A DNA stretch of 64,000 nt from assembly GCA_024279425.1 (NCBI GenBank), contig JAJRRO010000032.1, positions 124,001-188,000 on the forward strand, written 5' to 3'. The stretch's first letter is position 1, and each line of letters starts with the position of its first letter. The position numbers and the translations under genes are program-made. The stretch is from Bacteroidota bacterium. Its GTDB lineage: Bacteria; Bacteroidota; Bacteroidia; Flavobacteriales; Flavobacteriaceae. The notes under the pieces were generated by a model, which was given only the letters and a program-made list of their open reading frames with translations, did no database searches and was not told where the DNA came from. This document shows positions 27,816 to 38,741 of the stretch, one piece after another.

Positions 27816-30800
27816 ATGCTCCCAAAAAGCCCACGGCATATATTGTATGCTATATTTTTGGTTTTACTATCAGTAGTTTGTACTTCGGCCATTGCCAATA
27901 CTGACTATGCTGTGCTGACTGGGATGGTTTCAGCTATAAAGCACACAGTCTCGACAGAAGATTCGGGTTCCAAGTCCGATTTCCCAAGAATACCTATTGT
28001 AGCAACGCATAACAGTGAATTAAGTCCGGGAACCGTAACTGCCCCGATGTTTGTGACTATCATTCAAGGAGCAGACGCAGAGGTAGGTTGTCCTAATGAT
28101 GGTAGCACCGTTGCCAGATTCAACCTTTGTGGGGATTCTGATGACAGGACCATATCCCTAACTGGAGGTCCGCACGGATCCGTTTCATGGGAAGTCTTAG
28201 GAGGTTCTTGTGCTCCTGATATAAACGAAGATTGTCCTGATACCACTAACTCCTGTTATACACAAGTAAGCACTTCTCAAAATTTCACAATAGATGCAAG
28301 CACTATACCTGCGACGACGGGTTCGGAATACCGGGTTCGGGTAAATGGGGCAGGACCATATTATTACTTTAAAGTTAAGAAAAGTACGATTACACAAACC
28401 TATGTAAAACAAGACTTCATTTGTGGGGTACCTGGGAGAATACAAATTACGAATCTTTCCAGTGCTTATGAATTCAGTATTGACAATGGCAGTGGTTTTG
28501 GCCCTTGGCAAGGCCCTATTTTTAACAATTTAAATCCTGGTACTTACACAGTCAAGGCACGTTTACAGAATACCGCGAATACATGTGAATACCCTTACGA
28601 GCCTATTACTATTAACCAATTGGACATCGACATCGATGTTACATTTACTGATGCACAATGTAGTGGAGACATTGGTACGATTACGGTTGCTGCGAATAAC
28701 GTTCCAGGCCCATACAAGTATACACTTCTTGATAGCAGCGGTGTGGCCCAAGAATTTACGGCATTTATTCCTGATAATCCATATACTTTCGCGGCGGTGG
28801 GTTTTGGTACTTATATTGTCCAGGTAGAAACCCAACAATGTACTGGTGATCCTTTAAATGGAATAGATCCCCCGAGACAGAACTTGGATACAAGTGATAA
28901 TCCCATAGTTATTGGAAATGGTCTTTCCGCTCTTGACGCATCTACGGAAGTACATAGTAGTTTTGGTTGTTCTACCATAACGGATGTAGCTATAACCGTC
29001 AATACTTCTGGAGGGTCGGCACCATATACATTTACTGTCAATGGTGGCTCGTCACAGCCCTCCTATACAGGAACTACAACATATACGGTTACAAGCGCTG
29101 GCACGTATGATTTTTTGATTACCGATAGTAATGGATGTACGATTACGGCTTCTTCTAATGTTGAGGATTTACTTCCTCCCGACGTAACTGCAAATGGCAT
29201 TGATGGAACCTGTTCCAATGGTGGAGCCAAGATAAATTTTAATATAGTCGATGCACGAGGATATAATTTGTCTTACAGGGTAAATGCCATTGATCCTTGG
29301 GAAACCACTCCTCAAATATCGGTTCCCGCGGGCACCTATAACAACATAGAAATACGGTATCAGCAAGGTGGATTTGAATGTACATTGGTTTTGCCACCTG
29401 TAACTGTTACCAATGTAGGGGCTATTACCGGAACTGCAACTAAAATTGCAGACAGAGCTTGCGATGGTATTGGGGGTATAAACGGGGGGCAAATAGATTT
29501 TGTGGGACCATTTTCTGGCGGATCTGGAAGCGGATATGTCTTTAGTATTGATGGACTTAATTTTTCGGCTACTACTTCCTATTCCAATTTATCTCCGGGG
29601 ACCTATACTCCAATGATTGAGGACGGTGGAGGGTGTCGTTTGGAATTGACACCCATTACTATATTGGATGTAGATCCACCAACCGATTTGGATTTTGCAC
29701 AAAGTAATATTAACTGCTCTCTAGGTACCTCGGATGTTCAATTGACTCCTACAAGTAATGCGGGCATTGTTAATTATTCTATTATTAGCCCTGTGGCCAT
29801 TAATAATGGCGGGAGTGATATGTTTGTTGGATTGAATACGAATACATCGTATATATTCCAAATTACCGATGCCAATAATTGTACGTATACAGAGGCATTC
29901 ACGCCTGCCCAAATTAGCTCTATTAGAGCCATGGTTAAATCGGGAGGCGATTTAAAAGTTTGTACGAGCGCAACGGACGGTTTTGGAACATTTTTAATCG
30001 ACGGTTTTGCGAACAATTACACATATGATATCAATGGTGGATTATATACTGGTGGTCCACAAAATAATCTTGAGGTAGTCTTACCACCTTCTGGTGCTGG
30101 CACATACACGATTACCGTAACAGATACCGATACAGGTTGTACGGATACAACTTCATTTACAATTCAAGAGCCACCAACACCTTTGACACTTACTGGTAAT
30201 GTAACTGCTATGACTTGCGATAATGGCAATTTAGGGCGTATTGAGGCCAATGCCTCAGGGGGTTGGGGAACAAACAGATATACGCTGGTTTATCCTGGTG
30301 GTGGGACTACTGTTGGCCCCAAATCGGGAAGAACTTTTGGAAATCTTTCATTAGCGGGACTGTATACCTTATCTGTAGAAGATGCTGAGGGTTGTACGGC
30401 AACTTACGATTTCACTTTAACTCCTTTGAGTGCGCCAACAATAAGCTTGGATGCACCATCATCTGATTTTTGTTATGTACCAGGGACCGGAGCAACGCTG
30501 GCGGTTACTTCGACAGCCGGTACCGCACCTTTGGCAAGTCATCAGTATCGTATCAATGGAGGGGTTTTACAGGCAAGCCCTGTGTTTACTGGTTTGGCTC
30601 CTGGAAATTATGTTATTGAGGTGGAAGACGGTAACTCTTGCAGTGATTCATTGAATGTTACCGTAAATCCGCAATTACGGGTGTACACTAATATTGTAAC
30701 AGAAATACCTTGTGGAGGGGCACCAGGTCAAATTAGGGTTATTGTAGCTGGGGGATATACTTCCGGTGCGGGTCCCAAACAATATGAAGTAAGTTCTGAT

Positions 30801-33800
30801 AGTGGCGCTACTTTTTCAGCTCCCGTTCCATTAACTTCAACCAATTTCTTATATGACACAACAACACCTGGAGATTATGTTTTTAGAGTTGTTGATAATG
30901 AGGGGTGTACTGCTGATTCAAGCCCTGTTACTTTAGACCCTCCAGTTTCGATTGACCCTGCTACCGTTGCTATTGTTCCAGCAAGCTGTGGTCAAATTGA
31001 TAATGGAATCATAACAATTACCGCTGATGCATTAAGTGGGGTGGCCCCTTATGAAATAAGTTTTGATGGAGGTCTCTTCACTTCGCAAACTGTGTACTCT
31101 AACTTAAATGCAGGACAGACTTATAATTATTTGGTTCGAGATGCGAGAGGATGCGAGACATTAGCGGCCACAGCAACTATACCCTTGGATGTAACTCCAG
31201 CTCCAGATGCGGCCGTTTCCGAGGTTGTGGCAACCTGTAGTTCTGGTGTGGTGGAAGGAGCGATTCAAGTTACCAGTGTTGCGGGTGGTACAGCAGATTT
31301 TACGTATATTTTGCAAGATCAATTCGGGACCGAACTTTCACGAATAGGACCAACATCAAGTACGGCAGAAACTTTTTCCAACCTGATTCCTGGTATTTAT
31401 ACGGTGGTCACGGTAGATGCCTTTGGATGTAGGGATGAAGATATAATCACAGTGACCCAAACCACGGTAACTGTAGTTCCGGACCCTGTGGTCCCTGTAT
31501 GTAACATAGCCGGCTTCAGTAATACCGTTGAAATATTTGGAGGGACAGGCCCATTTTTAATTCGATTGGAGAACGATCCAAATCCGCCCGTATCGCCGAA
31601 CATTCCTCCAAGAAGACATACATTCTCAGGGCTGCAATATGGAGTCACCTACACTGTTGAAGTGACCGATACGGCTACTGGTTGCATTTATTTACATGAA
31701 ATTGCTCCGGTAGATGGTCCAGGATTGGATGTGGCGGCTACGTCCACACCAGGGTTCTGCGATATAAATCGAAATGGAGAAATAACCTATACCATTTCCG
31801 GGTTTACCGTTGGGGATAATATACAAGTTGAAATTTTGAACAATGATGATGGATCTCGTTCGGTTATTGAGACAGTTACCCCGGGTGCAGATCCCTACGC
31901 CAATACATATTTGACTCTGCCAGGTGACTATCAAATAATAGTAACCAATCTTACAGATACGTGTACAGATGCTACTGGGGTCATAATTGATCAGAACTTA
32001 CCTTCAATTGATATTTTGAACTTAATTCCAGCCAATTGTAATGCAAATGGTTCGATAACAGTTCAAGGGAATGGAGGTGCAGGTGGGCCCTATACATTTG
32101 CATTCATGGCCTCAGGAGTAGCCCCAACACCTGGTGATTTCGGAACAGATACTACCTTTTTTGGAGCTCCGGGAAACTATGACGTCTATATACAGGACAT
32201 TAGTGGATGTACTTCATTTGCTAATGCTGAGATTATTCCATTGGACCCACCATTACCAATTCCCGGAATTGTAGTGGATAACCAATGTGATGTTTCAGCG
32301 CCTTTCTTTGATATTACCGTAAGTATGCCTGCATTTGTGGATACTCCTAGATTCACTTTGGGTGGGGTTACCTTAACCACAAATCCAGCTACATTTCAAG
32401 TAAGCAGTCCGGGCAGTTATACTGTGGATGTTGTAGATGCCGATGGTTGTACAAGCCAAGGAACAGCGACGGTATACGACTTTTTATCAGCTTCTGGAGG
32501 TTTTACGACCGAATCAACGTGTAATAGTACTGATGGTATCATCTCTATTTTTCCTAATGGAGGTAGTGGCGATTTTGATTTTGATCTGACCGGAAACGAT
32601 TATTTGGGAGCACCAGTTGCAATTTCACAGACTAACAATCCTGTCTTTACGGGAATGAGTCCCGGAAGTTATCAAGTTTTAGTAACTGATAGACAGGTAA
32701 CTGATGGTGTTAGTAATTGTACTTTCTTGGTCGATAATATTATTTTGGAGGCCGCTATAGTACCAGTGATTTTACCAACCACCCCGCAAGATGTTACCTG
32801 TAATGGTGATACAGACGGCAGCATTGACATTACATTGCAAGCCGGAACCGATGTGGATAGTCCAATAAGCTATCAACTGGTAGATTTTATAACAAGGGCA
32901 CCAATTACGAATAACAATTCAGGATCATTTTCAGATTTAGCTCCTGGGCGTTATGAGGTGATTGTAACCTCTGCGCGAAATTGTCTCGCTTTATCTGGAG
33001 AATTACAGATTTTAGAGCCATCCCCATTTTCAATAACGGCAAGCGCACCTGATTTTGCATGTGAACCTGGTGCGAATCGTTATAGTTCAACCACGTTGAC
33101 AGTTGGTATTGTTGATCCAGGAACTGTAGGAAGTGGATATCAATACAGCATCACAGGGTTCTCTAATTATCAATCTGCCAATACTTTTGAGATTGTTGAC
33201 AATGGCTCACCTCAAAATATAACCGTTTACGCGATTGATGGCAATGGCTGTCAAACGATATTCAATTTACCGGTACTTAATCCACCTAGCGATATAGTTT
33301 CTACCATAATTCAGATAGATCCCTTGAACTGTAGGGATGATGAACGTGTTAGAATTGAAGTTGTGGGGACGAACGATTTTACGGTTACCACAGTTTCGGT
33401 GGCTCCGGTGGCACCTGTAACCAATACTCCAGGAAACAATTATGTAGATGTATTTTTGCCTACAACGGGTGATTATATTTTTGAAGTAACCGATAACACG
33501 GCAGGTTGCGCGTATCCTATGCCGGTACACACCGTTGTAGAACCCATTGATCCAGCCGTTGTCATAAGCGAGGCAAAAGCTATTATGTGCTTTGTTCCTG
33601 GAAATGATGGTGAGTTGTATATTGAAGTAACGGATTACACCGGAATTTACATCTATAATGTATTTAGCACTTCCGACCTTGGAAAAACTACGGTATTGGC
33701 AACGGGTACCCTAGATACGGCCAATAATCCAGAAACTATTACAGGTTTGACAGGAGGTAATTTCTTTGTGGAAGTTATTTCCTCCGACATACCTTTCTGT

Positions 33801-36278
33801 TCAGGGGATAGTAATTCTGCCACCATACGAACACCCAACGGTCCACTTCAAGTTGATGCTGTTGAAATTGGTAATACAGGATGTAACGATAATACAGGTA
33901 AAATTGAAGCTACGGGACAAGGCGGTTGGGATGGATCAGCTTATGAATATAGATTATTGAGAAGTGCCGACGGGGGTGTAACTTATCCAATGGAAGTAAT
34001 CGCCTTCTCGAACAACAGTGAATATGAAAACTTACCTAGCGGGGATTATCAGGTTGAAATTAGAGATATAGAAGGTTGTTCAGATACTTTTGAAATCAAT
34101 TTACCACCAGTACTGCAGATTGATGCTGGCATTCGTGAACCGCAAGGTTTGCAATGTCCTGGTGGCAATAATGCCGTATTGGAAGCCTACGACCCAACAA
34201 GTGGGGATGCCATAACGGCAATTGCCGGTGCGACAGGTGGTTATCCCGGTGCTGGTTACAATTACAGGTTACTGTATTTGAATGGCAATGACAATACGGA
34301 TATCGCTTCAATAAGCGGACTTCAAAATTCCCCGACCTTTATTGGTGCAAGCGGTGGATTTATAAGTGTGGGCTGGTATGCCATTGAAGTTTCCTCTAGT
34401 TTTGATTGTTTGTTTGTTACTGCGCCTTATTATGTAGATCCGCCACCACCAGTAGAACCAAGATTGGTACAAACCCGGGTGCCCGGATGTGGTGGAATGG
34501 GTGAAATTCGCTTGACCATTGAAAACCCCGACCCTTCATTCACTTATGAATACCTAAGGGTTGAAAATGGAGTAACGATAGGTTCATATACCGATATGGT
34601 AGGTACTACGGAATTGTTTCCTGGAGTTGCAGGCATTACATATCAGTTTGATGTGAGAAAGAAAAATATTTCGAACACCTGTGAAGCTATAAGATCCAAT
34701 GGTATAACCATGACTGATGCCACTGGGATTACCTTGCTTCCTAATCAACCAGATGACATTTCTTGTGCCTCTGAACTAGATGGACGAATTGAATCTTTTA
34801 TCAATGGTGGAGTGGGCAACAATTTATTCTATTTATATGCAGGTGACCCAGTGGATGCATTTAGTCCAGTTGCTTCTGCAACCCTACTAAGAATACCACA
34901 AGACCATGGTACTTTTGAAGGACTGCCCGAAGGTGCCACCTATTACATCGCGGTGACCAGTGGGACCTCATGTAGTGACATTGCGGGACCCTTTGAAATA
35001 ATACGCCCTGAACCTATAGTATTCAATGCAACCTCTGGAACTGTAGGTTGTAGTGGTGAGGAAGATGGAACAATTTCTGTGGAAGTTTTAAGTGGCGGTG
35101 TTGGTTTGGTACAATTTGCAATTGAGCCAAACTTTAATGAATTCTTTAGTGATCCATTGACACCTGGGGTTTATACTTTCGAAGATCTAGCAGCTGGAAG
35201 CTACGAGATATTGATCCAAGATGAAAATGGCTGTTTTGAAAAAGACGTTTTAACAGTGACCGAGCCTGACGAGGTAACCATTTCAAATGTAACAACCACC
35301 CCGGAGACTTGTATTGGATTTGCGGATGGTACGGCACAATTGATTGTAACCGGCGGGACACCATTTATTGATTCGGTCACTTCGGTACCTTATTACGAAA
35401 CAATGTTAATCGGACCCAATTCGGACGGTAGTGAGGTTTTTGTTAGGAATGATAATCTATATTTTGACAATTTGATAGGAGGGGAGACCTATATCGTATT
35501 TATCCAAGATGCTAATTTGTGTGGAATAGATGCTTTGATTCCCATTGAAATCGGAGTGGATCTTACCGCTGCGGCACCTGTGGAATATGGTTGCGATGGT
35601 ATTTTTCCAAATAGTACCGTTAATATTGAAATGCAGGATACCAGTTTGTTGGCCAGATTAATGTTCGCCCTTGATGTGGATGATATCAATGTAGCAGATA
35701 CTCAGACTGTATGGGGTGATTTATCCCCAGGGGACCATACGGTCTATATTTATCATGAAAATGGATGTACAAACGCTGTGAACTTCACAATAGATGCTTA
35801 TAATCCATTAACCTTGACCGCCATAAAAACAGGCCCTAATGAGCTTACAGCAACGTCTGCAGGAGGTTTTGGGGGGTATGAGTACTTTTTCCAAGGGGAG
35901 TCTTATGGTAGTGAAAATATATATACAACCAATGAGAGTACCACAGTTACGGTTAGGGTGGTGGATCAAAATGGTTGTGTTGCAGAGGTAACAGTTCCAT
36001 TTGAATTTACTGGGATGTTGGAAATTCCAAATTTCTTTACGCCAGATGGAGATAATTTAAATGATGTTTGGTCACTCAAGAACAGAGACTTTTTCCCAAA
36101 TATTGAAGTGAAAATATATGATCGCTATGGTAGGGTGGTCGCGATCTTGGATCAAGTATCCACTTGGGACGGTAATTACGATGGTAGCCCTGTGCCGACA
36201 GGGGATTATTGGTATGTGGTCAATGCCAACGATAAAAGTGAAATTAGGTACGTAGGTCATTTCACCCTCTACAGATAA
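27816..36278 (+). CDS. SprB-repeat giant surface protein with T9SS type B (CHU_C) sorting domain
   Basis: Protein of 2820 aa, probably secreted by the type IX system and attached to the cell surface; related proteins act in gliding or adhesion. A signal peptide (about 1-29) is followed by a unique N-terminal domain and then repeats of about 80-100 aa. The repeat hallmark is a GxYxVxVxDxxGC-like core followed by a strand ending in P; I count 29 such cores by eye, most with one conserved Cys. The last 85 residues (from NFFTPDGDNLNDVW through IYDRYGR and WDGNYDGSPVPTGDYWY) match the gliding motility-associated C-terminal domain. The base composition is not obviously foreign. A strong terminator follows. 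No porP/sprF gene, the usual partner, is adjacent. Confidence 0.93.
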   Translation: MLPKSPRHILYAIFLVLLSVVCTSAIANTDYAVLTGMVSAIKHTVSTEDSGSKSDFPRIPIVATHNSELSPGTVTAPMFVTIIQGADAEVGCPNDGSTVARFNLCGDSDDRTISLTGGPHGSVSWEVLGGSCAPDINEDCPDTTNSCYTQVSTSQNFTIDASTIPATTGSEYRVRVNGAGPYYYFKVKKSTITQTYVKQDFICGVPGRIQITNLSSAYEFSIDNGSGFGPWQGPIFNNLNPGTYTVKARLQNTANTCEYPYEPITINQLDIDIDVTFTDAQCSGDIGTITVAANNVPGPYKYTLLDSSGVAQEFTAFIPDNPYTFAAVGFGTYIVQVETQQCTGDPLNGIDPPRQNLDTSDNPIVIGNGLSALDASTEVHSSFGCSTITDVAITVNTSGGSAPYTFTVNGGSSQPSYTGTTTYTVTSAGTYDFLITDSNGCTITASSNVEDLLPPDVTANGIDGTCSNGGAKINFNIVDARGYNLSYRVNAIDPWETTPQISVPAGTYNNIEIRYQQGGFECTLVLPPVTVTNVGAITGTATKIADRACDGIGGINGGQIDFVGPFSGGSGSGYVFSIDGLNFSATTSYSNLSPGTYTPMIEDGGGCRLELTPITILDVDPPTDLDFAQSNINCSLGTSDVQLTPTSNAGIVNYSIISPVAINNGGSDMFVGLNTNTSYIFQITDANNCTYTEAFTPAQISSIRAMVKSGGDLKVCTSATDGFGTFLIDGFANNYTYDINGGLYTGGPQNNLEVVLPPSGAGTYTITVTDTDTGCTDTTSFTIQEPPTPLTLTGNVTAMTCDNGNLGRIEANASGGWGTNRYTLVYPGGGTTVGPKSGRTFGNLSLAGLYTLSVEDAEGCTATYDFTLTPLSAPTISLDAPSSDFCYVPGTGATLAVTSTAGTAPLASHQYRINGGVLQASPVFTGLAPGNYVIEVEDGNSCSDSLNVTVNPQLRVYTNIVTEIPCGGAPGQIRVIVAGGYTSGAGPKQYEVSSDSGATFSAPVPLTSTNFLYDTTTPGDYVFRVVDNEGCTADSSPVTLDPPVSIDPATVAIVPASCGQIDNGIITITADALSGVAPYEISFDGGLFTSQTVYSNLNAGQTYNYLVRDARGCETLAATATIPLDVTPAPDAAVSEVVATCSSGVVEGAIQVTSVAGGTADFTYILQDQFGTELSRIGPTSSTAETFSNLIPGIYTVVTVDAFGCRDEDIITVTQTTVTVVPDPVVPVCNIAGFSNTVEIFGGTGPFLIRLENDPNPPVSPNIPPRRHTFSGLQYGVTYTVEVTDTATGCIYLHEIAPVDGPGLDVAATSTPGFCDINRNGEITYTISGFTVGDNIQVEILNNDDGSRSVIETVTPGADPYANTYLTLPGDYQIIVTNLTDTCTDATGVIIDQNLPSIDILNLIPANCNANGSITVQGNGGAGGPYTFAFMASGVAPTPGDFGTDTTFFGAPGNYDVYIQDISGCTSFANAEIIPLDPPLPIPGIVVDNQCDVSAPFFDITVSMPAFVDTPRFTLGGVTLTTNPATFQVSSPGSYTVDVVDADGCTSQGTATVYDFLSASGGFTTESTCNSTDGIISIFPNGGSGDFDFDLTGNDYLGAPVAISQTNNPVFTGMSPGSYQVLVTDRQVTDGVSNCTFLVDNIILEAAIVPVILPTTPQDVTCNGDTDGSIDITLQAGTDVDSPISYQLVDFITRAPITNNNSGSFSDLAPGRYEVIVTSARNCLALSGELQILEPSPFSITASAPDFACEPGANRYSSTTLTVGIVDPGTVGSGYQYSITGFSNYQSANTFEIVDNGSPQNITVYAIDGNGCQTIFNLPVLNPPSDIVSTIIQIDPLNCRDDERVRIEVVGTNDFTVTTVSVAPVAPVTNTPGNNYVDVFLPTTGDYIFEVTDNTAGCAYPMPVHTVVEPIDPAVVISEAKAIMCFVPGNDGELYIEVTDYTGIYIYNVFSTSDLGKTTVLATGTLDTANNPETITGLTGGNFFVEVISSDIPFCSGDSNSATIRTPNGPLQVDAVEIGNTGCNDNTGKIEATGQGGWDGSAYEYRLLRSADGGVTYPMEVIAFSNNSEYENLPSGDYQVEIRDIEGCSDTFEINLPPVLQIDAGIREPQGLQCPGGNNAVLEAYDPTSGDAITAIAGATGGYPGAGYNYRLLYLNGNDNTDIASISGLQNSPTFIGASGGFISVGWYAIEVSSSFDCLFVTAPYYVDPPPPVEPRLVQTRVPGCGGMGEIRLTIENPDPSFTYEYLRVENGVTIGSYTDMVGTTELFPGVAGITYQFDVRKKNISNTCEAIRSNGITMTDATGITLLPNQPDDISCASELDGRIESFINGGVGNNLFYLYAGDPVDAFSPVASATLLRIPQDHGTFEGLPEGATYYIAVTSGTSCSDIAGPFEIIRPEPIVFNATSGTVGCSGEEDGTISVEVLSGGVGLVQFAIEPNFNEFFSDPLTPGVYTFEDLAAGSYEILIQDENGCFEKDVLTVTEPDEVTISNVTTTPETCIGFADGTAQLIVTGGTPFIDSVTSVPYYETMLIGPNSDGSEVFVRNDNLYFDNLIGGETYIVFIQDANLCGIDALIPIEIGVDLTAAAPVEYGCDGIFPNSTVNIEMQDTSLLARLMFALDVDDINVADTQTVWGDLSPGDHTVYIYHENGCTNAVNFTIDAYNPLTLTAIKTGPNELTATSAGGFGGYEYFFQGESYGSENIYTTNESTTVTVRVVDQNGCVAEVTVPFEFTGMLEIPNFFTPDGDNLNDVWSLKNRDFFPNIEVKIYDRYGRVVAILDQVSTWDGNYDGSPVPTGDYWYVVNANDKSEIRYVGHFTLYR

Positions 36279-36299
36279 CGAATATTCCAAAAAATGAAT

Positions 36300-36332
36300 A
36301 AAAGGACCGATACGGGTAGTATCGGTCCTTTT
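36300..36332. terminator. Intrinsic terminator after the giant surface protein gene
   Basis: Perfect 14-bp arms AAAAGGACCGATAC (36300-36313) and GTATCGGTCCTTTT (36319-36332) with a 5-base loop, beginning 21 bases after the stop codon. The T run at the 3' side supports termination on the plus strand. Confidence 0.88.
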
Positions 36333-36437
36333 ATATTAGAACAATTTGTAATTATCCGTGTTTCTTTTAATAAAATAATGACATGGGGTTGGATTGAGAT
36401 TTTATAAATTACAGAAGAAAAATACTATCTTAACAGA

Positions 36438-37157
36438 ATGAAGTTTTTTGGACTTTTTGGTACAATTATTTTATTACTGCAAGGTTGCTCAGCCCAATCT
36501 GGGATACAATTAATAGACGCCGAAATGGAAACCGTCGTTTCTGAAACACTGAGCTATTACCTTTATTACCCCGAAGATTATCACTCCACGGAAAAGGAGA
36601 AGTTTCCCTTATTGCTGTTTTTGCATGGGGGGGGTGAATCAGGGGACAGCCTAAAGACTTTAAAATCAAATGGCCCACCAAAATTGATTGCTGAAGGCAA
36701 ACAGTTCCCATTTTTAATACTGGCACCACAAAATCCTTATAAAAAGAAATGGTGGAACACAAGGGCAGTAGCCCAGTTGTTAGATACAATAGTCGCCAAT
36801 AATCGGGTGGATCAGAATAGAATATACCTAACGGGATTAAGTCGGGGAGGCGGTGCCGCCTGGGAAATGGCGGTGCAATACCCAGATAAGTTTGCGGCTA
36901 TGGCAGTGGTATGCGGAATGGCTCCTGTACCCTATGCGTCGTGGATAAGCAGAGAAATGCCCATTTGGGTATTTCATGGAGATAAGGATAAATCAATACC
37001 TATATCAGAATCCCAAGAAATGGTTAAAAGGTTAAAAAATATGGGGTACGATGTCAAATTTACTGTTTATGAAGGGGTTGGGCATAATTCATGGGTACAG
37101 GCCTATAGCACCGAAGAACTGTATTCCTGGTTTGTTCGGCAAAAGAAATACAAATAA
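36438..37157 (+). CDS. Alpha/beta hydrolase lipoprotein (carboxylesterase/LpqC-like)
   Basis: Probable outer-membrane or periplasmic lipoprotein esterase of 239 aa. The signal sequence ends in LLLQGCSAQ with the Cys at 17. The hydrolase fold shows LLLFLHGGGESGDS (58-71, oxyanion region), the nucleophile elbow GLSRGG (133-138, Ser135), an Asp in WVFHGDKDKSIP and the catalytic His in EGVGHNSW near the C-terminus. Proteins of this type remove acyl groups from plant or algal polysaccharides. It is followed 25 bases later by the sulfatase start, suggesting one transcript for esterase, sulfatase and O-acetylesterase. Confidence 0.85.
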   Translation: MKFFGLFGTIILLLQGCSAQSGIQLIDAEMETVVSETLSYYLYYPEDYHSTEKEKFPLLLFLHGGGESGDSLKTLKSNGPPKLIAEGKQFPFLILAPQNPYKKKWWNTRAVAQLLDTIVANNRVDQNRIYLTGLSRGGGAAWEMAVQYPDKFAAMAVVCGMAPVPYASWISREMPIWVFHGDKDKSIPISESQEMVKRLKNMGYDVKFTVYEGVGHNSWVQAYSTEELYSWFVRQKKYK

Positions 37158-37182
37158 TAGTAACATAGATAATAAAAAACAC

Positions 37183-38694
37183 ATGAATACATTGAAAGGA
37201 TTGGTGTTAATATTTGTGAGTCTCTTACTTTTTAGTAATAGTGACCCGATTATAGATTCAGATACGGACAAAGAGAACCCTCTATCAGTGGCTAAAAAGA
37301 AAAAGCCAAGAAACATTATTTTTATTTTAACCGATGACCACCGTTATGATTATATGGGCTTTACGGGAAAAGTCCCGTGGCTCAAAACCCCAAATATGGA
37401 TAAATTGGCACAAGAAGGAGCTTATTTGCCCAATACCTTTGTGACAACTTCACTTTGTTCCCCCAGCCGGGCTTCTATATTAACAGGCCAGTTTTCTCAT
37501 TCTCATACTATTGTGGATAACCAAGCCCCCAATCCAGGAAACCTCACTTATTTTCCGCAGTATTTACAAAAAGCAGGTTATCAGACCGGATTTTTTGGAA
37601 AGTGGCATATGGGTAGTCACCATGATGGGCCTAGACCTGGATTTTCGCATTGGGAAAGCTTCCGTGGTCAAGGGGTATATTACAACCCTACCCTGAACAT
37701 CAATGGAAAACACGTTACTTACAAGGATTCCACTTATATAACGGATTTATTGACCGAACATACTATTGATTGGTTGAAAAATAGAGATAAAAGCAAGCCC
37801 TTCTTCGCCTATCTATCCCACAAGGCTGTCCATGCAGGATTTAAACCGGCCCGTCGCCATAAGGGAAAGTATAAGGGCAAGCGTATTGCTTTACCGGCAA
37901 CTTATGATCAGACTAAAACTGGAAAGTACCGCGATTTGAAATGGCCTCAATGGGTAGCGGATCAACGTATCAGTTGGCACGGAGTGGATTATATGTACCA
38001 CGATAATCGTGATATTCATGAAATGGTGGTTGATTACTGTGAGACTCTTTTAGGAGTAGATGAAAGTGTAGGAGCAGTAATGGATTATTTAAAAGAAGAA
38101 GGTTTGGACGAATCTACACTGGTGATTTATATGGGCGACAATGGCTTTAGTTGGGGCGAACATGGCCTGATTGACAAGCGCCATTTTTATGAGGAGTCAG
38201 TAAAAGTTCCTTTGCTGGTTCGATGCCCTGAACTTTTTGAAGGGGGCAAAACCCCGACTCAAATGGTTCAAAATATTGATATAGCACCGACCATTTTGGC
38301 CGAAGCAGGAATAAAACAACCACAAGATATGCCGGGCATATCCTTTATTCCGGTACTTACGGGTGATAAAAATGCTAAAGTGCGCAAAGAAGTTTTCTAT
38401 GAGTATTATTGGGAATATGATTTCCCCATGACGCCAACGGTTTTTGGTATGCGCACGGATAAATACAAATACATTAAATACCATGGTATATGGGACCGCA
38501 ATGAACTATATGATTTGCAAAACGATCCCGAAGAAATGTATAACCTTATAGCAGACCCTGATAAACAGGAGATAGCCAAATCAATGTCGGCAGCCGTTTA
38601 TGATTGGATGCAAGAAACCAACGGCATGAATATTCCTCTTAAAAGAACGGTTAAATATCGTTTTGGGGATTTCAAACACCCAAACGAACATTGA
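37183..38694 (+). CDS. Sulfatase, family S1 (formylglycine-type)
   Basis: Hydrolyses sulfate esters, probably on a polysaccharide. From the ATG at 37183 the 503-aa protein has a signal peptide (MNTLKGLVLIFVSLLLFSNS), the metal-binding pair D51-D52 in ILTDDHRYDY, and the activation motif CSPSR at 92-96, where Cys92 should be converted to formylglycine; SRASILTG follows. FGKWHMG and GDNGFSWGEHGLIDKRHFYEE are further S1 landmarks. The reading frame is open further upstream (to 37051) but those codons overlap the preceding esterase gene and lack a signal sequence, so I rejected that start. The S1 subfamily cannot be assigned by eye. Confidence 0.93.
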   Translation: MNTLKGLVLIFVSLLLFSNSDPIIDSDTDKENPLSVAKKKKPRNIIFILTDDHRYDYMGFTGKVPWLKTPNMDKLAQEGAYLPNTFVTTSLCSPSRASILTGQFSHSHTIVDNQAPNPGNLTYFPQYLQKAGYQTGFFGKWHMGSHHDGPRPGFSHWESFRGQGVYYNPTLNINGKHVTYKDSTYITDLLTEHTIDWLKNRDKSKPFFAYLSHKAVHAGFKPARRHKGKYKGKRIALPATYDQTKTGKYRDLKWPQWVADQRISWHGVDYMYHDNRDIHEMVVDYCETLLGVDESVGAVMDYLKEEGLDESTLVIYMGDNGFSWGEHGLIDKRHFYEESVKVPLLVRCPELFEGGKTPTQMVQNIDIAPTILAEAGIKQPQDMPGISFIPVLTGDKNAKVRKEVFYEYYWEYDFPMTPTVFGMRTDKYKYIKYHGIWDRNELYDLQNDPEEMYNLIADPDKQEIAKSMSAAVYDWMQETNGMNIPLKRTVKYRFGDFKHPNEH

Positions 38695-38741
38695 TTATAT
38701 TTTTAGAAGCAAAAAATGATTAAAAACTATAAAATTTCAAT

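Noticed and set aside
27816-36278. Repetitive DNA considered as CRISPR or satellite
   Set aside because: The repeats are degenerate at DNA level, vary in length around 80-100 codons and keep one reading frame, so they are protein repeats.
37051-37182. Longer sulfatase start, 44 extra residues
   Set aside because: These codons overlap the esterase gene, and the ATG at 37183 directly precedes a clear signal peptide.
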